Assembly: GCA_017936205.1 (NCBI GenBank)
Contig: JAGBGB010000299.1
Coordinates: forward strand, 1-5,249
DNA from: Oscillospiraceae bacterium
Lineage (GTDB): Bacteria; Bacillota; Clostridia; Oscillospirales; Oscillospiraceae
Direction of reading: 5' to 3'
DNA length: 5,249 nucleotides
The notes under the pieces are model-generated. The model searched no databases, had not been told where the DNA came from, and saw only the letters and a list, made by a program, of their open reading frames with translations. This document shows, piece by piece, positions 1 to 5,249 of this stretch (position 1 is the first letter of the stretch; each line of letters starts with the position of its first letter). The position numbers and the translations under genes are program-made.

Positions 1-71
1 CGCCATGAACCGGACGCGCAATGCGCGCCCCTACGCAGCGTTAAATCAAACTGTGCGATACATTGGAATTT
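1..71. repeat. Left arm of a 71-bp inverted repeat bracketing the two-gene operon
   Basis: Positions 1-71 match the reverse complement of 4802-4872 at 65 of 71 bases, with no gaps. The first 35 bases are identical, positions 36-42 differ at four sites, 43-60 are identical, 61 and 64 differ, and 65-71 are identical. The arm contains the core at 13-35 (GACGCGCAATGCGC followed by GCCCCTACG), also found at 4964-4986. Position 1 is the window edge, so the arm may extend further left. It is probably one copy of a dispersed intergenic repeat; whether the pair forms a mobile unit cannot be decided here. Confidence 0.85.
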
Positions 72-77
72 ATCGCA
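54..77. repeat. Small palindrome at the inner end of the left repeat arm
   Basis: TGCGATA at 54-60 is the exact reverse complement of TATCGCA at 71-77, leaving a 10-base loop (61-70). It overlaps the inner edge of the left arm, and only the outer half of the palindrome is preserved at the right arm. This suggests that the dispersed repeat is itself palindromic at this end. Confidence 0.55.
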
Positions 78-101
78 TCATGATTAGGCACCCCCGTGTA
101 C

Positions 102-121
102 TTCCCCCACGAAGGGGGGAA
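102..121. promoter_or_regulatory. Stem-loop in the leader of the first gene
   Basis: TTCCCCC at 102-108 pairs with GGGGGAA at 115-121 across a 6-base loop (109-114). The stem lies 21 bases upstream of the ribosome binding site of the first gene. No T-tract follows on either strand, so it is not a normal intrinsic terminator. It could be a transcript-stabilising hairpin, a weak attenuator or another intergenic repeat. I could not identify a convincing -35/-10 promoter between position 1 and the gene; the promoter may lie inside the repeat arm or left of the window. Confidence 0.45.
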
Positions 122-142
122 ATCAAACAGAAATACAAAATT

Positions 143-150
143 AAAGGAGG
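143..150 (+). promoter_or_regulatory. Ribosome binding site that fixes the start of the first gene
   Basis: AAAGGAGG lies 7 bases before the ATG at 158. It is a near-perfect anti-16S match and is directly followed by a codon series encoding a signal peptide. It therefore decides against the in-frame upstream ATG at position 5. Confidence 0.9.
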
Positions 151-157
151 CATTTTT

Positions 158-1735
158 ATGAAGAAAACCCGACCACTGGCACTTCTGCTGGCATTGTGCA
201 TGATCCTTTCCTGCTTTGCCGGTACAGTGTCCGCCGCTGAGAGCCTCAGCATCTCTCAGCTGGGATCCTCTGCTTCTTCTGTAGAGGATCAGCTCATGAA
301 GGCGATCCAAGCCGGCACCAAGGACGAAAACGGTGTCTACCACAGCATTGCAGCTCCTACCCTCACCGTAGGACAGCTGAAGATGTCCGTGGAAGACTAT
401 GTATTCGTCGCAGCACAGGCCCTGCTTGCCATCGAAGCAGGGAAGCCTGCCACCACTGCCTTCACCGTTCAGAGCATGGCGCTGAACACCACCTCTGCTG
501 TAGGTGGGACGGCAAACTCCATGACCAAGAATATGCTCCTTGACCTGGCAAACCGCATTAGCGTTTACGGCGAGACCACGGGCAAGATGCGCAACAGCTT
601 CAGCCGTCCCGAGGATGGCAGCAAGGCATATGATGGCAGAGTGTGCCTATACTCCATTGCGCAAGCCTTCGCCGCTGCTCTGAAGGGCTATGAGACCACA
701 GGCAGCCTGCCCGCCTCTGTGACCTTCGTCCCCTCTGACTACGGTGTAAGAGTCAATCCCCAGGCTCCTGCAGAGGATCCGGAAATCATCTCCGACTGGT
801 ATATGAACCTGCTCCAATGTGCCAAAACCGTGAAGGATACCGTAGAGGGGCAGAAGAAGCTCCCCGGCAGCCTGAACTACGGCGGCAACACCATTTCTAT
901 GGCACAGTTCCTCTATCTGGCAACGCAAGCTGTGATCAACATCAAGAGCGGCGTCACCACCGGCACTCTCAAGCTCATTGGTGTAGCAGAGGCTCCCAGC
1001 CCCTCTGACTCCATTGCCACCGGGCAGATCCAGACTGCAGAGTTCATTGATATGGCAAATCGTTTGGTCAGCTTCATTGAAACCAACGGCCATGCTCCCA
1101 ACTTCGTGACCACCTCTCTGGGACAGATGCACTATTATACTTCGGTATACTTCTATGCCCGTATTCTCAACTACTTCGGAGCCTACGGCGTATTGCCCAC
1201 CCAAGCCAAGGCAGAGGCATGGGCGATCACCAACGGCACCTATGTAGAAGGCAGTGCTGCCTTCGGCAACGATTATTCCGGCTATACAAGCTATCTGCAG
1301 CCCACCGCAAACTGCCAGTCCAACAATGCAACCATCATCTCCGTTGCAAAGACCGGCATGAACTACGGCTCCACTCCCACCAGCACCTACAGTGCCATGT
1401 ACAACCTGATGAACTATCTCAATGATAACCTTAGTTACGACTATTACTATGACACCTACTACGGTGCCTTAGGCACCTGGAACAGACGGGCAGGCAACTG
1501 CTGTGACGAGGCACACCTGATGGTGGCCTGCGCCCGTGCATTAGGGGTTCCCGCCAGATATGTCCACGCATACTGCAGATTTACCAGCGGCCTCACAACA
1601 GGCCATGTCTGGGCAGAGGTTCTCTGCGGAAACGAGTGGTACACTGCTGACTTGGTCAGTGACTACAACTATCTGGGCTATAAGACCAGCACCACCCTGT
1701 CTACCTACGGAAGATACACTACCCTCCCCTTCTGA
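158..1735 (+). CDS. Secreted pseudomurein endopeptidase-like protein: pseudomurein-binding-type repeats plus transglutaminase-like cysteine peptidase domain
   Basis: 525 residues, starting at the ATG with a strong ribosome binding site. Residues 1-26 form a Sec signal peptide (MKK, hydrophobic core, cleavage near VSA|A). Two tandem units of about 140 residues follow (about 40-190 and 209-347). The second reads like the pseudomurein-binding repeat (PMBR) of methanogen and methanogen-virus proteins: FLYLATQAVINI near 251, AEFIDMANRLVSFIETNGHA from 294, APNFVTTSLG at 313-322 and YGVLP at 343-347. Residues about 380-525 form a transglutaminase-like domain. It has GNCCDEAH with Cys448 as likely nucleophile, ALGVPARYVHAYC, GHVWAEV with His483 and WYTAD with Asp498, ending in LPF. 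This architecture is that of PeiW/PeiP-type pseudomurein endopeptidases (family C71), which cleave the peptide cross-links of methanogen walls. No LPxTG, SLH or dockerin anchor is seen, so it is probably released or held by its binding repeats. The gene shares an operon with the next one. Substrate is inferred; bacterial peptidoglycan or protein remain alternatives. Confidence 0.87.
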   Translation: MKKTRPLALLLALCMILSCFAGTVSAAESLSISQLGSSASSVEDQLMKAIQAGTKDENGVYHSIAAPTLTVGQLKMSVEDYVFVAAQALLAIEAGKPATTAFTVQSMALNTTSAVGGTANSMTKNMLLDLANRISVYGETTGKMRNSFSRPEDGSKAYDGRVCLYSIAQAFAAALKGYETTGSLPASVTFVPSDYGVRVNPQAPAEDPEIISDWYMNLLQCAKTVKDTVEGQKKLPGSLNYGGNTISMAQFLYLATQAVINIKSGVTTGTLKLIGVAEAPSPSDSIATGQIQTAEFIDMANRLVSFIETNGHAPNFVTTSLGQMHYYTSVYFYARILNYFGAYGVLPTQAKAEAWAITNGTYVEGSAAFGNDYSGYTSYLQPTANCQSNNATIISVAKTGMNYGSTPTSTYSAMYNLMNYLNDNLSYDYYYDTYYGALGTWNRRAGNCCDEAHLMVACARALGVPARYVHAYCRFTSGLTTGHVWAEVLCGNEWYTADLVSDYNYLGYKTSTTLSTYGRYTTLPF

Positions 1736-1758
1736 TGGGATGTCAATGACGAAACAAG

Positions 1759-1765
1759 AAAGGAG
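1759..1765 (+). promoter_or_regulatory. Ribosome binding site of the second gene
   Basis: AAAGGAG lies 6 bases before the ATG at 1772, inside the 36-base gap after the first gene's TGA. No terminator or promoter is visible in that gap, which supports co-transcription. Confidence 0.85.
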
Positions 1766-1771
1766 ATCATT

Positions 1772-4744
1772 ATGAAAGCAATGAAACTGCTTCGTAGCCT
1801 CTGCATGACCCTGCTGATCCTGGGGCTCCTGTGCTCCTGTGCCGCCATTGGCTTTGCTGCCCCGGCGGAGGAACGGTCGGCTGTCTGCGGAGACACCCAC
1901 TTAGATTTAGAGACCTGGCACGAGGAGGATGGCACTCACTATGCCTTCTGCTATGCCTGCAGAACCGAGATCACCAATCAGGAATGTGTCATCGCTGCCA
2001 CCGGCGGAAATACCCCCAACTGCACCACCGGCGGCACTCGGATCGACAGCTGTGTCGGCGGCATTAACCCCGTCAGCAAGAAGATCGACAAGGATGCCCA
2101 TTCCCTCACCGGTGGCTGCTCCTACAGCGAGACCATCAAGGTACCTGCCACCCACGATTATTACATCAATAACGGAGACGGCACCCATACGATTTCCTGT
2201 ACCTGTAGCTCAAGCGTAAACAACTCCGTGGAGAAGCATACCTACCATAACGGCAAGTGTGTGCTCTGCGGCGCAAGTCATCCCGGCACCCTCATGGACT
2301 TCCGTGCAGGAAGCCCCGAAACCTCCTACTTCTGGGCTGCTAACAGCATGACCGTTCAAATGGACACTGCCGGCGCAGGCTACATGAAGGGCGAGATCAA
2401 CGGCCCCGATCCCTATGTGGATATGAATCATGACAACATCCTGCAGCGTGTACAGCATCCCATTGCCAAGGAGGATGTGGTACAGGTTCGTGTGAAGCTC
2501 TCCCTCAACGGTGTAGACACTGCCAATTCCAGATACGGCGTGTATATTGGCTTCGCCTCCGGCGCAGCCTACTGGGAAGCTGGTAACATGATCGCCGTGA
2601 CCACCACCGAGTCCGTCATAGACGAGGATGGCTACGCCATCGTAACCATTCCCCTGAAGGAATATGCAGGCAGAACCGTCCAGTATGCCCGTGTAGACTT
2701 TATGGAATGGGGCAAGGATTCTTACACCGGCTCCTATGCCATTGATTACATCTACTTCGGCAACAAGAACAGCGTTCCCACTCCCCTCACCAGCTCTGCA
2801 AATCTGCTGATGGACTTCAAGGAAGGCAGCCGTGAGGTCACTCGTTATTCCTGGCTTGCCAGCAGCATGACCGTGGAAATGAATCCTACAGGAAACGGCT
2901 TCGTTACAGGAACCATTAACGGTCAGGATCCCTACATCACCATGGAGACTGCAGATGGCAGCGCAAACCTTGGGCACAAGATTCAGGCAGGTCAGATCAT
3001 GCAGCTGCGTGTGAAGCTGCAGCTCAATGAGATCCCAGCCTTAGGCAGCCGCTATGCCTTCTACATGGGCTTCGCCACCGGGGATGCCTATTATAACAAC
3101 GGCATCGGCTATGTTACCACCACGGAGTACAAGGCAGACAAGGACGGCTATGTGATCATTACCGCCCCCGTTCCCGAAGATCGAGTGGGCCAGACCCTGC
3201 GTAACATCCGCTTCGACTTCGCTGAGTGGAAGGAATCCACCGCCCTCACAGGCAGCTACAGCATTGACTACTTCTACATCGGCACTCCCTGCGAGGCTCC
3301 CGGTGCGCAGCACAGCTGGGATAATGGCACGGTGACCACCCCTGCCACCTGCCAGAAGCAGGGAACCAAGACCTTCACCTGTACCTCCTGTAAGGTCACC
3401 AAGACCGAATCCATTCCCCTTACCGATCACACCGAGGTCATTGACAAGGCAGTTGCAGCCACCTGTACTACTGCCGGTAAGACCGAGGGCAAGCACTGCT
3501 CTGTCTGTAACACCGTCCTCGTAGCACAGCAGACCGTTCCCGCAAAGGGACACACCGAGGTCATCGACAAGGCAGTTGCAGCCACCTGTACTGCTGCCGG
3601 TAAGACCGAGGGCAAGCACTGCTCTGTCTGTAACACCATCCTCGTAGCCCAGCAGACCGTTCCCCCAACAGGACACAAGATGGGTTACACGCCCGTGAAT
3701 GCACAGACCCACATTGCCAAGTGCAGTGTCTGCTCCTACCAGAAGGAAGAGGCTCACAGCTATGTGGCAGGTGTCTGCGTTTGCGGTCAGAAGGAGATCA
3801 TAGATCCTGTTCTGTTAGAGAATTTCGTGATCAACCACACTCTGAATCTTGCCAGCGACATTTCTGTAAACTTCGCTGTTGCAAAGACTCAGTTAGAGGG
3901 CTTCGACCTCAGCTCCATGTATCTGGAATGCAGCCTTGACACCTACAGCGGCAACACACAGACCGGCAGCAGCAAGGTAGTTCTGCAGCCTGTGGATCAG
4001 GGGAACTACTATTACTTCACCTTCGAGGGTCTCAACGCAACCATGATGAACGACAGCATTACCGCTGTATTCCATGGCACGAAAGCAGGCATTCCCTACT
4101 ACTCCCCTGCAGATGTTTACAGCGTTGCTACCTATGCCTACGGCCGTCTGAACACAGAGGGCACAGACACCGCCCTTCGGACCCTGTGTGCAGACCTTCT
4201 GCGTTACGGCAGCATGGCACAGAGCTTCAAGGGCTACCGCACCGATGCTCTGGCAGATGCCAAGATGACCTCTGCTCACAAGGCTTACCTGACAAATCTG
4301 AGCTCCGTGACCTTCGACAGCGTGAACAAGACCACTGCTACCCCTGCCAATGCCACTGTAAGCTGGGCAGGTAAGTCCCTGATCATGGATTCCAAGATCG
4401 CCATCCGCTATATTGTGGATCTGAGCAATTACAAGGGCGATATTGCCGACTTGGAGCTCCAACTCACCTATGTGGACAACAAGGGCGTGACCAAAACGGC
4501 TACCGCCAAGGATCCCGTAGCATACAAGCCCGAGCTGAACTACTATGCCTTTGACTTCAGTGAGCTCCTTGCAGCAGAGCTACGTCAGACCGTCACCTGT
4601 GCGGTCTACGAAAGCGGCAGACGGGTCAGTGCCGTGATGCAGTACTCCGCCTCCACCTACGGCAACGGCAAGACCGGCACTCTGGGTACCCTGTGCAAAG
4701 CCCTGATGGCATACAGCGACTCCGCTAAGGCATACTTTAAGTAA
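1772..4744 (+). CDS. Large secreted modular protein with duplicated beta-sandwich-like modules, Cys/His-rich repeats and a clostridial C-terminal module
   Basis: 990 residues; no enzymatic motif recognised. A hydrophobic signal segment spans residues 1-30 (likely cleavage near GFA|A). LCSC at 20-23 is only a poor lipobox, so a lipoprotein is possible but less likely. Residues 31-170 are Cys/His-rich, ending in HTYHNGKCVLCGASHPG. Two related modules follow (174-330 and 346-504). Both open with LMDF, contain SRY then MGFA or IGFA, and close with SYxIDYxYxG, which suggests jelly-roll, possibly carbohydrate-binding, folds. Residues 514-675 hold ATCxxxG...CxxC repeats, including a near-identical 41-residue tandem pair. 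Residues 676-990 are a C-terminal module I know from many secreted Oscillospirales proteins, itself two-fold repeated (LNLASDISVNF versus LIMDSKIAIRY; TLCADLLRYGSMAQ versus TLCKALMAYSDSAK). Likely role: extracellular binding or surface display, possibly as partner of the preceding gene. Function is inferred only. Confidence 0.85.
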   Translation: MKAMKLLRSLCMTLLILGLLCSCAAIGFAAPAEERSAVCGDTHLDLETWHEEDGTHYAFCYACRTEITNQECVIAATGGNTPNCTTGGTRIDSCVGGINPVSKKIDKDAHSLTGGCSYSETIKVPATHDYYINNGDGTHTISCTCSSSVNNSVEKHTYHNGKCVLCGASHPGTLMDFRAGSPETSYFWAANSMTVQMDTAGAGYMKGEINGPDPYVDMNHDNILQRVQHPIAKEDVVQVRVKLSLNGVDTANSRYGVYIGFASGAAYWEAGNMIAVTTTESVIDEDGYAIVTIPLKEYAGRTVQYARVDFMEWGKDSYTGSYAIDYIYFGNKNSVPTPLTSSANLLMDFKEGSREVTRYSWLASSMTVEMNPTGNGFVTGTINGQDPYITMETADGSANLGHKIQAGQIMQLRVKLQLNEIPALGSRYAFYMGFATGDAYYNNGIGYVTTTEYKADKDGYVIITAPVPEDRVGQTLRNIRFDFAEWKESTALTGSYSIDYFYIGTPCEAPGAQHSWDNGTVTTPATCQKQGTKTFTCTSCKVTKTESIPLTDHTEVIDKAVAATCTTAGKTEGKHCSVCNTVLVAQQTVPAKGHTEVIDKAVAATCTAAGKTEGKHCSVCNTILVAQQTVPPTGHKMGYTPVNAQTHIAKCSVCSYQKEEAHSYVAGVCVCGQKEIIDPVLLENFVINHTLNLASDISVNFAVAKTQLEGFDLSSMYLECSLDTYSGNTQTGSSKVVLQPVDQGNYYYFTFEGLNATMMNDSITAVFHGTKAGIPYYSPADVYSVATYAYGRLNTEGTDTALRTLCADLLRYGSMAQSFKGYRTDALADAKMTSAHKAYLTNLSSVTFDSVNKTTATPANATVSWAGKSLIMDSKIAIRYIVDLSNYKGDIADLELQLTYVDNKGVTKTATAKDPVAYKPELNYYAFDFSELLAAELRQTVTCAVYESGRRVSAVMQYSASTYGNGKTGTLGTLCKALMAYSDSAKAYFK
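3428..3673 (+). repeat. Two-copy 123-bp in-frame tandem repeat encoding a 41-residue Cys-rich unit
   Basis: Positions 3428-3550 and 3551-3673 match at 116 of 123 bases. Each copy encodes one unit (residues 553-593 and 594-634) starting HTEVIDKAVAATCT and carrying GKHCSVCN. The high nucleotide identity, including synonymous positions, points to a recent duplication or ongoing homogenisation. A third, more divergent unit sits just upstream at residues 514-552 (ATCQKQG, CTSC). Confidence 0.95.
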
Positions 4745-4759
4745 GCCCCACATACCAAA

Positions 4760-4799
4760 GATCCCCAAGAGAGCCACCCTCTTTTGGGGATCCTTTTTT
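4760..4799 (+). terminator. Rho-independent terminator of the operon
   Basis: Positions 4760-4773 pair with 4779-4792 to give a 14-bp stem (GATCCCCAAGAGAG with CTCTTTTGGGGATC, one G-T wobble) around a 5-base loop, followed by C and six T residues (4794-4799). It starts 15 bases after the TAA of the second gene. It ends two bases before the right inverted-repeat arm. Confidence 0.93.
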
Positions 4800-4801
4800 A
4801 G

Positions 4802-4872
4802 AAATTCCGATTTATCGCACAGTTTGATTTACTCCTTCGTAGGGGCGCGCATTGCGCGTCCGGTTCATGGCG
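4802..4872. repeat. Right arm of the 71-bp inverted repeat
   Basis: Reverse complement of 1-71 at 65 of 71 bases. It contains CGTAGGGGCGCGCATTGCGC at 4838-4857, which can fold as a short hairpin (CGCGC, ATT, GCGCG, extended by two pairs). Its inner end, AAATTCCGATTT at 4802-4813, recurs at 5145-5156. Confidence 0.85.
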
Positions 4873-4963
4873 GAACGGCATGAATACAAAAACCACCGAA
4901 AATGATGTATTTTTTCCAAAAATCGCAACATTTTTCACCACCACCAATTCTTGGCGGTTGTCT

Positions 4964-4986
4964 GACGCGCAATGCGCGCCCCTACG
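4964..4986 (-). repeat. Third copy of the 23-bp GC-rich repeat core
   Basis: Identical over 23 bases to 13-35 and to the reverse complement of 4838-4860. It ends in CCCCTACG, so on the minus strand it begins CGTAGGGGCGCGC. The flanks differ from the inverted-repeat arms, so the core is an independent repeat unit. Confidence 0.9.
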
Positions 4987-5045
4987 AACAAATTTGGTTG
5001 TTTGTGCAATGAACAGAAATCCTCACGGGTGACGCCGGTGCCATG

Positions 5046-5074
5046 GGCGGACAGAGACGTCCGCCGCTACGGGA
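5046..5074 (-). repeat. Related hairpin repeat with a different stem sequence
   Basis: GGCGGAC at 5046-5052 pairs with GTCCGCC at 5059-5065 around a 6-base loop, followed by GCTACGGG. On the minus strand it begins CCCGTAGC, which resembles the CGTAGGGG head of the other copies, but the stem sequence is different. Confidence 0.7.
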
Positions 5075-5113
5075 TGGTTCGTAATTTTACAATTTATTCG
5101 ATTGCAAGCAGTT

Positions 5114-5160
5114 CGATAAACCGGAATTTGGCGAACGGTGCATCAAATTCCGATTTGTCG
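5114..5160. repeat. Hairpin with 16-bp arms related to the inner end of the inverted repeat
   Basis: Positions 5114-5129 pair with 5145-5160 through 14 Watson-Crick pairs, one G-T pair and one C-A mismatch, around a 15-base loop. The right half with its extension (5145-5166) matches 4802-4823 at 21 of 22 bases in direct orientation. Confidence 0.8.
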
Positions 5161-5178
5161 CACAGTCTGCGTACGACA

Positions 5179-5208
5179 CCGTAGGGAACGGCCTGTGTAA
5201 CCTTCCGC
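5179..5208 (+). repeat. CGTAGGG-headed hairpin repeat, third stem variant
   Basis: CCGTAGGGAACGGCC is followed by an imperfect complementary CCTTCCG (5201-5207). The CGTAGGG head is shared with the other copies, but the stem differs again. This is the weakest member of the family in the window. Confidence 0.5.
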
Positions 5209-5249
5209 AAGGTGTTGAAATTTGCAGGTAGATTTCAGAAGAAATGAGC

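Larger units (their letters stand above)
4873..5249. other. Non-coding, repeat-rich region with no convincing gene
   Basis: These 377 bases contain no open frame with a ribosome binding site, a recognisable protein or codon use like the two genes. They hold three CGTAGGG-type hairpin repeats and a 16-bp-arm hairpin (listed separately), a small imperfect hairpin at 4940-4958 (ACC-CCAA / TTGG-GGT) and an A/T-rich stretch at 4884-4936. An ATG at 5244 near the window end lacks a clear ribosome binding site, so nothing is called there. Confidence 0.7.

Noticed and set aside
5..157. In-frame upstream extension of the first gene to the ATG at position 5, adding 51 residues
   Set aside because: It lies over the inverted-repeat arm and leader stem-loop, has no ribosome binding site, and would bury the signal peptide; AAAGGAGG at 143-150 clearly serves the ATG at 158.
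1829..1843. Lipobox (LCSC) making the second protein a lipoprotein
   Set aside because: The residue at -2 is Cys, which is unusual, and a normal signal peptidase I site follows within a few residues; kept only as an alternative.
2210..3757. Long minus-strand open frames (for example 2210-2977 and 3041-3757) opposite the second gene
   Set aside because: Open antisense frames are expected from the codon bias of the plus-strand gene; no ribosome binding site or family resemblance was seen.
1..4872. Insertion sequence or transposon with the inverted repeat as terminal repeats
   Set aside because: No transposase or integrase is encoded between the arms, no target duplication can be seen at the window edge, and the arm sequence also occurs in parts elsewhere in the window.
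4972..5184. 70-codon plus-strand open frame after the right repeat arm
   Set aside because: It starts inside a GC-rich repeat core, crosses several hairpin repeats, lacks a ribosome binding site and has no recognisable protein character.
4838..5208. CRISPR array
   Set aside because: The repeats are in mixed orientation, irregularly spaced and of varying sequence, with no uniform spacers and no cas genes.

Overview
The window looks like a piece of a gut-type clostridial (Oscillospirales/Ruminococcaceae-like) chromosome. The reasons are a GC content in the mid-50s by eye, strong AAAGGAG ribosome binding sites, Sec signal peptides, a Cys-rich ATCTxxG/CxxC repeat protein whose C-terminal module I know from secreted proteins of that group, and intergenic CGTAGGGG-type hairpin repeats. 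Taxonomy is inferred from these traits only; there is no marker gene here.

Layout: positions 1-71 are the left arm of a long inverted repeat, followed by a short leader with two stem-loops. Two plus-strand genes follow, 36 bp apart, probably one operon. The first (158-1735) encodes a secreted 525-residue protein. It has two tandem units resembling pseudomurein-binding repeats and a C-terminal transglutaminase-like cysteine peptidase domain with a visible Cys-His-Asp triad. This is the arrangement of the pseudomurein endopeptidases (PeiW/PeiP, peptidase family C71) of methanogens and their viruses. The second (1772-4744) encodes a secreted 990-residue modular protein: Cys-rich N-terminus, two copies of a beta-sandwich-like module, a Cys/His-rich repeat tract, and a C-terminal module that is itself two-fold repeated. 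A strong intrinsic terminator (4760-4799) closes the operon and the right arm of the inverted repeat begins two bases later (4802-4872). The remaining 377 bases (4873-5249) hold no convincing gene, but several dispersed hairpin repeats.

The point of most interest is the first gene. Pseudomurein is the cell wall polymer of Methanobacteriales such as gut Methanobrevibacter, and bacteria do not make it. A bacterium exporting a protein that combines a pseudomurein-binding region with a pseudomurein endopeptidase-like domain would be acting on, or attaching to, neighbouring methanogens. The co-transcribed second protein could be a glycan-binding or adhesive partner. That functional reading is inference; the domain resemblance and gene arrangement are visible in the sequence.
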